Source: Diphasiastrum complanatum (lineage: Eukaryota; Streptophyta; Lycopodiopsida; Lycopodiales; Lycopodiaceae). Taken from it: a DNA stretch of 64,000 nt. The stretch lies in contig CM055111.1 in NCBI GenBank assembly GCA_029204225.1, forward strand, positions 14,403,011-14,467,010, given 5' to 3'. The notes beneath the pieces are model-generated. The model did not search any database. It was given only the letters and a program-made list of their open reading frames with translations, and was not told the DNA's origin. The translations under genes were made by a program, and so were the position numbers. This document shows, piece by piece, positions 23,016 through 34,459 of the stretch. The first letter of the stretch is position 1, and each line of letters opens with the position of its first letter.

Positions 23016-26000
23016 CCAATACATCGAATGCCATTCCACGGAGTTGATCCATCCGTGTTTAGTTACAATCAACGTCAAGTTTTGATAGACATGAGAAAAC
23101 AAAGAATGAAACAAATTGAAGAAGCAAACACAATTGAAAAAGAGAATAATCAACTTGATTCTAATGATTATGATGATGAGGTGCAACACGATGAAGCAAT
23201 GCACAACATGTTTGAATCTTACTTTGAAACAAATGAGAATGATGATATGCATGCATCTTCTAATGAAAACGGAGATCGCGAACAATTTAAGAGGGATGAA
23301 GACGAGATTCTATTGTGCAAGGAGACAGATATTCCTCTATATCCTGGAGCATCCATTTTGAGACTAGCTACGTCAATTCTTATTCTAAACCTTCAAGCAA
23401 CATACAAATGGAGTGATCGTAGCGTAACATCTTTATTTGGGTACTTAACGCATAACAGAACTATTATACTTTATAGCGTATTTACATTAAGTTAATTTTT
23501 TCTTTTCTAACAACTCACATTGCTCTTTTTTTAGGTTGTTGCATTGAATACTTCCGAAAGAAAATGTGATACCTGAAACACAAAAAGAAGCACGAAAGAT
23601 GATGATCGTGCTTGGAATGGATTACGACACAATACATGCATGTCCAGAAGACCATGTTCTCTATAGAGGTGAGCATCCAATGTGTAACGCTTCACGTTTT
23701 CGAGATGACGTACAAGGGGAAAAGTGTTACGACATTTTCCAATTATCCCACGATTGCAACGTTTATTTTGATGTAAATCTTTGAACTGGATTGGCATGTC
23801 AAAAATCGACCTACGGATGATGTGATGTGAGTACCAAGTGATTCACCTGCATGGAAACATATTGAAGACCAATGGCCTGAGTTTAAAAATGAACCTCATA
23901 ATTTGAGATTTGGCCTTGCTATGGATGGCGTAAATCCTTTTAGCGTTCAAGCGTCAACTTGGTCCACATGGCCAGTTGTGCTCGTTAATTATAACATACC
24001 TCCATGGTTGAGTATTAAAACAAGACACTTGTTATTGGCTTTATTGATTCCAAGAAAGTACAAGGCCAAGAACATGGATGTGTATCTTGCACCTTTGGTC
24101 GATGAATCGTGCATTCTTTGGAATGGTATTCACGCTTACGACATCTCGAGACCTTTACAACAACGGAACTTTGTTGTTCGTGGAATTCTAATGTGGACGA
24201 TGCATGACTACCCCGGTTCAAGCGAATGTTCAGGTATCTATATAATGAATCTAATCCGTTTTAGGGTTTAACGTTTGAGTATATTTAACTAAGCTTATGT
24301 TTAATTTAGTTTATGAACTATGCAGGTTTAACCACATTGGGTTACAACGCATGTTATATTTGTGGACCACTTTTGGAGGGTCAACATAGCACAAATATGT
24401 TAAAAAAAGTGGTGTATGAAAATCATCGCAAATACTTGCCGCCTGATCATCCTTTTCGAAGGTTGAATAGGCGATTTTTTGGAAGGCAAGGAGATAATCC
24501 TCTAACTACACCACCACCCCCACGCATGGGAGTAGCGGAATGACATGGTGAATGGCTTAAACATCACAACGTTAATTCTTCATGGAATGAATCCATTGAT
24601 GGTATGAAACGGTTGTTTATTTTTCATAAATTACCCTATTGGAGGAATTTATTGATAAACCATCTATTGGTTCCTATGCACATATTCAAAAACGTCGGCG
24701 AATCCTGGTGGAACCACATCATTGGCATAAAAGACAACTCCACAACTCGTAAAGATCTACAAGCGGCCAATGTGAAAAGACCCTATTGGATTCAATACAC
24801 TGAAGGTGGAGATGAGATTCTACCTACCGTGTCATGGATTCTTACAAAAGAGCAACTCTCATATGTTAAACATGTCATAAAACAAATGAGAACTCCAACA
24901 GGCTATGCACATTCTTTATGTAAGTCATTTACCAAAGATGGTAAATTAAGTGGATTGAAATCACATGATTGGCATAAGATGTTGCAATTCATACTTCCAC
25001 TTTCTATTCGAGGTCTCTTCAACTATGATACGCTTTACAATTTGTCATCGATGATTAGGTTTGGATATTTTTTTAAGCACTTGTAGAAATATGTGATATT
25101 TCAATTTTTATGTGTTAAACAACCTAATGTACTATCAATCTTGTAGGTGGATTTCCTCAAAAGAAATAAAAAATAATGAATTGGGTTCCATGAAAATCCA
25201 AAGGATCGAAATGGTATGTTTGTTGGAAAGAGATTTTCCAACTTCTTTTTTGGATATACAAGTTCATCTTCTAGTGCATTTGGTCGAAGAAGTATCAAAT
25301 GCAGAACCTGTGCACATGAGATGGATGTTCTACCTTGAGCGCTTTATGAAAGTTTTGAAGGGCTTTGTGAGACAAAAGGCAAGGCCAGAAGGTAGCATTG
25401 CAAAAAAGTTGGCTTGTACAGGAATCTTTGTTTTATATCACCGAAATAATCTCACAATTGCATCCTGCAAGTCCAAAAATGTGGTTTGAAAAAGAAGGTA
25501 GTCAAGAATGTAAGATAAGTGGAATAGGAACAATTCCCTTGTATGTGGGATCATCCAAAAGGATGAATCTAGATAATGTTCCTTATGTTCCTAAGTTAAC
25601 CAAGAATTTGCTTAGTGTTGGCCAGTTAATGGATAATGGCCTAGATGTACAATTTAAGCATGGAGTTTGTTCCATCCTTAGAAATGATGAATGTATAGCC
25701 AAAGGCTTTAAGCAAGGTAGATTGTTTAAGCTCGATGCTAATATTGCAGTGGAGAGTGTTAACTTGGCAAAGGTGGAGCTTATAAAGGTGGAATTGTGGC
25801 ACAAAAGATTGGGCCACCCCAACTACAAAGCCATAGAATCTATGGCTACAAAGGAGCTTGCAGTTGGACTCTTCAAGCATTTGTCAAAGTGTGGGAAGAG
25901 ATGTGAAGCATGCAGCCTCTCAGGGTGAAGTACCACAAGGAAATGGTGTGCAAAAAAAACTTTCACCTCAATTAAAAGAGAAAATTGACACATTCATATT

Positions 26001-27044
26001 ATATAATTGTGGATAAATGGAAAAGTGGACTTCAAGGTATGAAGAAGCCAAAAAGGAAAGAAGCATAAAATTGAAACGAAGAAGAAATGTCAATCGAAGA
26101 AGAAGAAAGGCGTTGGAGAACGACGAACCTTTGGAGCCTTTACCTTCAAAATGCTCTCGTGAATGGCATTTTGATACGATGCTAAAAGCATCTGAAAATG
26201 GAGAAGAAGTGACCGAATTAGAATGGGAATTTGTTTGCAGATGTGGATTCAAGGTTAGTGTAATATTGTTTTTGTGAAGTTTTGTTTTTGTACTACTCAA
26301 TATATGAATAGTATTTCTAATTACACACATTTGTTTTTTTTTTTTTGTGTGTTTTAGTATACATCATACACTGTCATGTGGGCATATGGACACCATTACC
26401 GTGTTGAGAGAGTTGACAAGCAGCGACGTACATATGATTGTGGTATAATGGCCAACTTTCAACAAGAGAGTCGTTCTAGTGCGAGGGACCCTAATGTCAT
26501 TTCGGACGACCTAGACTATGTCGGCACATTGCAACATATTTATGAAGTCGATTACGAGACTAACAACAAATACTTTATTTTTGACGTAAAATGGTTTAAG
26601 GTCATCTATCGTGGAAGCAACGCCACAATTAGAAATGATAACTCAAAGTTTTCTCAAATCGACTCAACAAAATGTATATCGATGGACTCTCATAACACTT
26701 TAGTATTGCCAGTACATTGCGAACAAGTGAGACTCTAAAATTTCAATGTCATTAATATTCGCAATCTAATTATTAATGTATCAATTTTATAAGACTAATT
26801 TAACTTTTTAATTCTTTGGCAGATTATATTCCATCCAGATCGAATAGACCCAAGATGGTGGTATGTGATCCAACTTAATGCAAGAAAACGACGCGTGTTC
26901 GAAGGAAAAGATATTGTTGAATTGGATACACACGACGAACCACCACCCCATTTTGGCAACATTTTGGAAGAACCTGAACCACTACTTCAATTATTTTTAG
27001 AAAATTTAATGGCATGGGGGAGAATGTTACTTCCCATGATATAA
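23016..27044 (+). pseudogene. CACTA (En/Spm) TNP2-type transposase, multi-exon, decayed
   Basis: This segment encodes pieces of the transposase that cuts and moves CACTA elements. In order: an acidic N-terminal part (23028-23410) ending near SDRSVTSLF; after an intron, KEARKMMIVLGMDYDTIHACP; then NLRFGLAMDGVNPF, a WPVVLVNYNIPPWL block and MDVYLAPLVDE (23900-24230), the Transposase_21 core; after another intron, YNACYICGP and HPFRRLNRRFFG; then the region to 25082. Next come DUF4218 (DIQVHLLVHLVEE, RWMFYLERF, ARPEGSIAK; 25146-25500) and, after a foreign insert, LSPQLKEKIDTFILYNCG (about 25960) and DUF4216 (VDYETNNKYFIFDVKWFKV to RIDPRWWYVIQLN; 26355-26880). In-frame stops (near 23840 and at 24541) and at least two frameshifts (near 23780 and 25408) make it non-functional. 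Introns keep GT-AG borders. CACTA terminal repeats were not found. Confidence 0.9.
25507..25929 (+). mobile_element. Copia gag-pre-integrase segment inserted in the CACTA transposase
   Basis: Between the TNP2 text ISQLHPASPKMWFEKEG and its resumption at LSPQLKEKIDTFILYNCG lies a Copia polyprotein fragment. It has the end of the protease region (LDNVPYVPKLTKNLLSVGQL), then the gag-pre-integrase signature LWHKRLGHPNYKAIESM and a CGKRCEACSLSG end. It carries no LTR, primer-binding site or tail. The left junction is in frame, so one open frame (25398-25928) starts in DUF4218 and ends in Copia. Integrase and RT are absent. Template switching or recombination is more likely than ordinary integration. 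Confidence 0.85.
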
Positions 27045-28937
27045 TTGTCCCTGGTGGAAAGGGACAACCTAACCAATTGGGCGGGTAGGAAAATCTCATT
27101 CTTCATCGGGAATTTCACTTGCCCCACTCGCTTCTTCCTAGCCACTAGAGTGCGGATTAAAGAGCTCCACTCCCCTTCCTCACACATCTCCTTGTTAGCT
27201 ACACAAGTGTAGCCAACTCCATCCTTCCCTTGTTTTTGTAACATACATGTTCTTTTATAGTCCTTTGCTAGCTTGGTCCTCTATTGGAGTTCCAAAAACT
27301 ATTCACCTTCAAATGCTCTCCTTTTTTAGAGGAGCCACCCCCAAATTCATTTGTATGCTCAAAGGACATCGCGAGGTTCTAATCTTTCCAATTTGCATGG
27401 AAAAACCTACACGCCGCAGGAGGAAATATGCGGTGACATTTTGAAATAGGACATAACTGCAAGGTTCGAGTACTATAATTATCACATTCAACTCTATCTA
27501 TAAAAATATACATAAAAAGTATTGCGATGAATATAAAAAAAAGAATGATAGATAATCATAGATTATTCTCATCATTTACATCATTTTCATCATCGCACAA
27601 GTCTTGACACTCATCTGAATCTAGGTCTAGGTATAATCATAAATTTCCGATCGTGTCTCTTTGATGATGTGGGTTACCCTCATATTCAATCTCCTCTTCT
27701 TCCAATTCTATCTCATCCAGATGTGGGGGCCTCAAGTTACCCCCAATTTGATCTTGTACGATCGTAGGAATCTGATCATTTTCATTTGTACCTTCTTCTC
27801 TCATCATTTCGACATCCTCAAGATACATAAAAAAAATATAAGAAATATTTGGAAAGAAATAATAGATATTTGAAAGTGGGTCTAATTTGTGATAGTGAAA
27901 AAGTATTATAAACTCAAGAATCATGAGATGAAAGTTAATCCTACAAAACAAATTGTTTAATGCATCGAACATGAGGTTGAAACAATCCTTAATGTGCAAA
28001 AGCAAAAACATTCTCAACCTATTATCCAAGCTTTTTCAAGGTAAAAAGCCATAAAATTCAATTTGAACTAAAAAATTCATCAACCATCTTTCCAAACTGG
28101 AAATTAACCATAGTAGATTCAAGATAGGAATGTGTGCACCCTACATATAAATCAATGGCTCTCGTTAGAATTGTTAGGAAACTAACTTTTGATCTCTATG
28201 TTTGTTTAACAAAAAAAATGTGCCTCCAACATTTATACAATGTAGGATATAATTCTCTTATCTTTTGAAAAATAAATAAAATTTTAGGATACAGTTTTGA
28301 AATAAGGGCACTATTAAGGTAATGCCAGCTATAATCTAAGGCTTAAACAACTCTTTCCATGCGCCTGAGAGAATGGGTCACCCTTGTAGTGTACACTACT
28401 ATACAGCACATTCCCGCAAGAAGCGCCATTTTGAAGAAGTCTGTAAGCTGACATGTTGTGAGAATCAACTCTAGATCTATTATCTTTTTACAAGTTAGTT
28501 TCAGAAGCTGAGTACATATGCCTTTCTTCGAATCATTGAAAAATTGACTCCTAATACTCAAAGACTACATTCTTCTTAGTTCTTATTGTATACTTTTCAT
28601 CTTCACTAACTTTCAGCTTCACAAGGGGCACATAATACCGTAATGCGTGGTTCACATGCTATTTGTATTCATAGCAAAATTTCTAGGCCAACCATCACTC
28701 TAGAGTCTAAGGCTTCGCCTCTCAAGTGGAAGTTATGGAAAGAATGCTACTGAGCCTCTAGAATGCTATAAGCATGCATGAGAATCGAAGTAGCCAACCT
28801 TGCCTCATAAAAATGAGATCATACTTACATATACCTTTAAAAAGCTAGTTAAAAAAAAACACACAATGGATAATGAGAAACAAACCCCATATTTTGGTGA
28901 GGCATGAGATTTCTTCCAACTTCATTTACAAGGGTAA
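27045..28937. other. Intergenic/CACTA 3' flank with an acidic frame
   Basis: A minus-strand frame at about 27637-27850 encodes an acidic tail (HLDEIELEEEEIEYEGNPHH). It shows no recognised domain and could belong to the CACTA element. At 28386-28394 the text CTTGTAGTG resembles a right CACTA terminus but has no matching left end. Otherwise AT-rich, no gene seen. Confidence 0.4.
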
Positions 28938-29021
28938 CCAATGGGGTTGGCTCAATTGGTTAGCTTGACATCCAAAGTTCCTTTGGTCTCAGGTTCGAGC
29001 CTCCCCTTGGAAACCAAGAAA
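28938..29021 (+). mobile_element. tRNA-derived short insertion (SINE-like) with 15-bp target duplications
   Basis: An 84-bp insertion is flanked by CATTTACAAGGGTAA (28923-28937) and CATTTACAAGAGTAA (29022-29036), direct repeats with one mismatch. It carries an RNA polymerase III A box, TGGCTCAATTG (28948-28958), matching the consensus fully, and a B box, GGTTCGAGCC (28992-29001), 33 bp later. The T-arm does not pair well, so this is not a working tRNA gene. It ends with a short A-rich tail (CCAAGAAA). Long target duplications plus internal pol III boxes are the hallmarks of a SINE or tRNA retrocopy made by LINE machinery. Confidence 0.8.
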
Positions 29022-29036
29022 CATTTACAAGAGTAA

Positions 29037-32000
29037 TGCGAAGCTTTTGCAAAGCAAAATATATTTTGCATGATATCCCTTGGCAAAATTGTCAACAATG
29101 GTCATACAAGTTTCTTCTATCGTGTTCCTACACTTGTTGAATGTAACATACTAATATATTCTAGAAATGCTACTTACCTACAAAAATTGCAAAAGCTTCT
29201 ATGCATGAGGAGCTAAGGTAGGTAGAATCACTTACCGTATCCACGGGCCCTTGTTGCTAAGGAGACCCTTCACAACTTAGAGAACTTCTAGCAAAAGTTG
29301 ACACTTTCTTACTGGATGCCTCAGGCTTTCCACTATTACTATGACTCTTTTCAGGAACTCTATTTGCATAGTAAGTCAATAGCATTCTAAGCACATTATA
29401 TGCTGGCCATGGTTATAGTAACATATTTGTAGTTGAATTAATCATGATAGTTTAAGTTGTAAGTTGAATGCTAAGGTTTTATTTTTTATCTTATTTTTGG
29501 GTGGAGGACAACTATAAATTAGGGCAGTAAAGTAGATGACAAGCTAAAAAGTTTCACAGTTTTATACCTTAGACATTTTGCTTTAATAGGATCTTTTAGA
29601 CAATTTTTTAATTATTGTAGGATTCACGAGGCTATGTTTCAAAAATTCCAAGATTCTACGGGTATTAATTTCAAAAAACCGATACATGAAAGAGGTTTCC
29701 GGAAGGGCCGAACACCAATGTGTAGAAGAAATAGAGAGTAGGCAACAATCTCCTCATAGGGCATCAAGGCATGGTGTTTAGAAAGAGAGCGCGTCATGTT
29801 GTATATTTACATTAAACCACTCTGAATAACAAAATTTAGAGCGCTTAGGAAGAAAAGTTTTAACAAATAGTGAAATAACAATAAAAATGCAGTTATGTGA
29901 GGAATGGTGGTGGATTGAGCCATCACCACATGAGCTCCTATGTAACATGGCTTAGTCATTACCACATATAATTTTAGCTGGCCTCACGTGCATTACCTAC
30001 TATATATATTTCTGGATTTTGGTTCAATCTAAATGGAGTGAAAGTCTTCTATTGTATTATGGATTTTGACAAGGAGCTGAGAATTCCTGCCCCTAAGGCC
30101 ATTTGTCTCACCTAAACGGCTAACGATCTCAGGTCTTGTGAAAGTAAACAAAAAACGAAGATGATGCTTGAAAATTTCAGTGACAACAAGATGTTTTCAG
30201 GACTGGGCAGCGACGACAATATGGAGTGGGAAAAAGTAGAGTGCATAAGAGCACGCTATCGTTTAAGCGTGACTCTTGAAGCTTATCGAAAATTCCTTGA
30301 CGTTATAAGAGATGAGGCCACATGATAGCTCAGTTTTGTGAACCATCCAACACGCGATCCCTTTGGTAGCTTTTCCTAAGATCAAGGCTATAGCGATTGT
30401 TTCTACAATCTGATCAGATGACGATATCTCTGATAGCGATCGATGTGGGTCCCAAAAGGAGATCACATGTGAGATAGCTTGACGATTTTGTGGTAGTTGA
30501 AGTAGGAGTTCACAGAAGGTGAGCTATCACATGCCTCTTGACAAGCCTATATCATGTGAAAGTACATACTACACTCAATGAGTGGGTATTGGTCTAGAAT
30601 CTAAGCTATAGACTAGTGACTAGTCAAAGTTTCAGGAGTGAGTTCATCTATTTTGAAATTTGGCCTTGCTTCCCAAAGGCAAGACTATGGCACTAGCATA
30701 TTCTTAATCATGACGCATGGACCATGGTGGACGCATTCAATGGTTGAGGATCACAATCTCTCAAGCATCATAGAGGAGATGAGGTTCTCCACCTTTGAAT
30801 GAGGATGGGTTTGCATGTACCTTGAATCTCCTTTGAATATTAGTTGCTCCAAGACTATGTATGAGGAAAGAGGAAACATGTTGGACTCCCACTTAGGAAG
30901 GTAAAGCATGCTAGAGGGCAAGCCCAACCCTCAAAAAAATGAACCATCATTCCATTGCATTAATGGAGGGTTGTGCTAATTCGTTATTTGTTTTCATTCA
31001 ATGATTTACATGATGTAAGTGCAATCCATTCTACAATTGTGAATACGGATCCTCAATACTGCAAAATTCTGAACATTGATCATGAAAAAAGAGTTAATAA
31101 ATGCATTTGTCTAAACCTCAACGAAAATAACCACAAATTTGTAGGCAAATTGTTCCTTTGTGCAACTTCAAATGTTTTTAAAAAAAAAAACAAATTTCAA
31201 ATTTATTATAAAATACAAACTTATCAAGAACATTGATATATTTCAGATTCAAAATATATAACAATATGCAAATTCAATATGAATCACCTGAAAAGTGCAT
31301 GAAATTCTATTTATCTTATCATTCTCTCATGCTACTTAACTTACATAGCAGCAAATTGATGCTACTGCATGCATCATCTACGTGCTCATCTTCTTCTTAT
31401 TTTCACAATGACTATGGTGCAGATTATCAAGCTAGATACTTATCCTATAGACTTTGTTGACCTCAAAGATTTGTGGCAATTTTCACTTATCTCTAATCGA
31501 TGTTAGATCGAAAAGCAAAGGCAAAAAAGAGTTTTTTCTAGGACAACTTTGTTTGGTTGTATTGTCTACTACAACAAAATAACAATCATCAATAAATCTT
31601 ATCATGTCATATCTCTTCATGTGATCTCAATAACAACTTGGTATTTAGCAAATTTAGATTTACAAGTCCAAACTCGTCTTCTAATAAACAAACAACCGAA
31701 AGTTGTATCATAAAAGATTGTAGTTTCTAGTGCTTGTATCAAACTTTATTATCATCTATTCAAGTTTTGAATGTATGTATTCTAATTATTATTGTGGTTA
31801 TATGTCACGAAGGCCTTGCCATACTGCTAAAATTGTTGGATTAACCAAAATAAAAACATCATTACAATCCATAAAAACATTTGCCTATAAAAGTTAAGAA
31901 CAACCATTAAAATTTTACCAAAATATTCTTCTACATTCTTTTAATCTTCACAAGATGTTAAAATATGACAATGTGACATGGCAAGGTCTTTGTGGTACAA

Positions 32001-34459
32001 TACCACATCATTCTTGTTTTTTAGAAAATTCAAGGGCCACTCTTAAGACCTTGAATTGACGTGCATTAATTGAGAAATGGCATGAGGCTAATTTCCAAGT
32101 TGACACCTTGACCTTACACACATAATTGAGATTAGCATGCATGAACTTACTTCGTGGATAACTAAGCCTTGCACATACAATGAAAAACAATATATTGCTT
32201 TTGTTGTGCAAGAGCATGATTGGGAGCCAAAATGATAATAATGTTTCTACTATCAAGCATGACCAGCCATATGAATGGTTATACTAATGTTAGTTATGCA
32301 AAGAGATATAAATGATGGTTGAGGTCTATAAACATGACCATTTTAAAACAATATGGTCTTGGCATAAAGTCAACATACACTGATCATGACTAGCTTACAA
32401 CATGATTCTTTTGGAACAATATGTTGGCTTGAGTTTGACTACCTAATAAACTATGATTGAGATTGAGGCTTCTAAAGACAACTTAATAAAAAACAAATTT
32501 GAAAATGGCCACGTTAAAAAAAAAAAAAAAACCTTTTGTTTTGATTGGTAAGGATGGTTGTTTGATATGTAGTTGGAATTTGGTTGATTTTCAACCAAGT
32601 TTAATTTCTTGCTCAAATCGTTGCTCAAGGCAAGCCGATTCATCTAAAGCTTTACATATGTTTCATTTTAGGATTATGATATTCATGATAATTATTATCT
32701 CTACATTTCATGCAATTTTGCAAGTGCTATTGTCTAACAATGTGTAGAATTGTTTGTGTTATCACTTGGGTCAAATTTAATATGGTTTATTATCATTTAT
32801 TTCACAATTCTTTCTCCCTCTCAAACTCCATATTTCTACAATAGTTCAAATGGAAAATTGGAAACTAAATTTTCTCAATGTTGTACTGCTAGTTATGGTG
32901 CTCTAGGTGGCTTTAATATAATTGGTAGAATCAACTCCATTGATTTAGTGAGGACTTATTAGAGACGAGATAGAAAGCTTCGCTTGTGTAGACCTCAGAA
33001 GAAGAAATAATATTTTTTGCTAAAAAAAAGAGAGCTCAAAGAAATCATTAGAATCATCAGTCTAGGTGAATTTCTTCTATGGACTTTGGGTTTATATAAA
33101 TGCAATATCTAGATTTTAACCCTAATGTTTTTACAACATTACAAGTGGACACGAAACAACTAGCTATATATTGCAACACTAACAAGAAATTTGATGTAGT
33201 CGAGAGTTCCATGTTACATGTGCTCTTTTTGGAAGAAGAAATTTTTACAGACATGTGCTTTGAAGTGAGATAATACTCCTAGGCTATATGGTTGTGCAAT
33301 GAAGTTTTGTAAAGCTTATTTTTTGTCCATGCTTTGCAGATGATTGGTATACCACTATTATATTGTAGGGCAAATTATCTTTGAGAATGACTAACTTGTA
33401 GTGTGTTAATTTTGATAGATGAATACTTTTTTGTGCATTCAAAACAATTATATGCTATCTTGTAAGTTAATTTCTAGGATCCCCAACACTTCTATGTTGG
33501 AAAAGATTTTTTTTTTCTCATTTGGATCATATGGACATGATGTTTTTTCTTTATCTTATGCATCCATTGATTTTGTTACAACATTTTTGACAATTGTAGT
33601 TACTTGCTGATTCCTTAACGTTGTCAATGACTCAAAGATAATGCATTCCTGAGAAGTAACTCCAAATGGGTTCAAGTTTCTGTTTGCAGTCCAGGCATCA
33701 GATTGCGAAACAATTTTACATGCTGTTTGTCAATTTACAAATGCTGCATGATTGTGATTTTTCAAAACTGCGTCACAGTTTCCACTAGATGCTTATACTC
33801 TGTACAGAAATGAGAATCACTTTTAAGCAAAATTAGCTGAGACATACGTCATTTTCGGGCAAATATTACAACCGGTCATAATCTAATTGTAGCAATGTTC
33901 CAGTCTTCAGGATACAAAATATTGGAGACACTTAGCAATCCTCCAATATGATATTAGCCGGTACCCAGTATAACTTCAGCACCTCAAAAAGTCTGATTTG
34001 TAAAACTTTTTGTGCTACTTCATGATAAGCAGCATTGGAGTTTTGGATTCTATAGATCTGGTTTGTTTAATCGCCATCACCTGTCCCAGATGCAAGCAGA
34101 TAGAGCTCAGTACCGGCACTTTATGTGTCTCCAGTGGTATATTGTCAACTACCGCTCCCAATTGCCTACTGTACCCCTTGCACATTTATTGTTGGCATGA
34201 GTATAAGCATAACTAAGCAGTATGCCAATAAACTGCGAGCACCCTCAAGTATTGTTGAATAATAAGATATCAAATCAATTAATTAGTATACATGATCCAC
34301 ATAAGTTTCAGAATGAAGAACACACCGAAAATGCATATTTTCCACCAGAATAAGAAACATGCTACATAAAAGGAAAATCAGTTGAGCCAAAAGGTGAGTA
34401 TAGCAATGAAATTGCTAGTTTACCTAGAAAAGAGCTAAAGAAGTTCTTCACAGAAAAGT
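29037..34459. other. AT-rich intergenic region
   Basis: About 5.4 kb without a recognisable gene. An open stretch at about 30063-30314 (plus) is listed separately. A-runs occur near 31181 and 32516. This region contains the downstream side of the EMSY-like gene, whose stop is at 34460; an AATAAA on the minus strand near 34190 is a possible poly(A) signal. Confidence 0.45.
30117..30314 (+). other. Exon-like open fragment, unassigned
   Basis: A plus-strand frame that is open for about 65 codons reads through LENFSDNKMFSGLGS, then MEWEKVECIRARYRLSVTL and EAYRKFLDVIRDEAT, ending in TGA. The amphipathic Arg/Tyr-rich composition looks protein-like and unlike the AT-rich surroundings. The same frame is open before an upstream TAA at about 30114. 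I do not recognise the family, and no neighbouring exon or transposon domain was found. Confidence 0.25.

Noticed and set aside
28386-28394. CTTGTAGTG as a possible right terminus of the CACTA element
   Set aside because: No matching CACTACAAG left end or 3-bp duplication was found, and nine bases are too few to claim a boundary.
28942-29011. Functional tRNA gene
   Set aside because: The A and B boxes fit, but the T-arm does not pair and the segment is flanked by long target duplications, so a retro-insertion is the better call.
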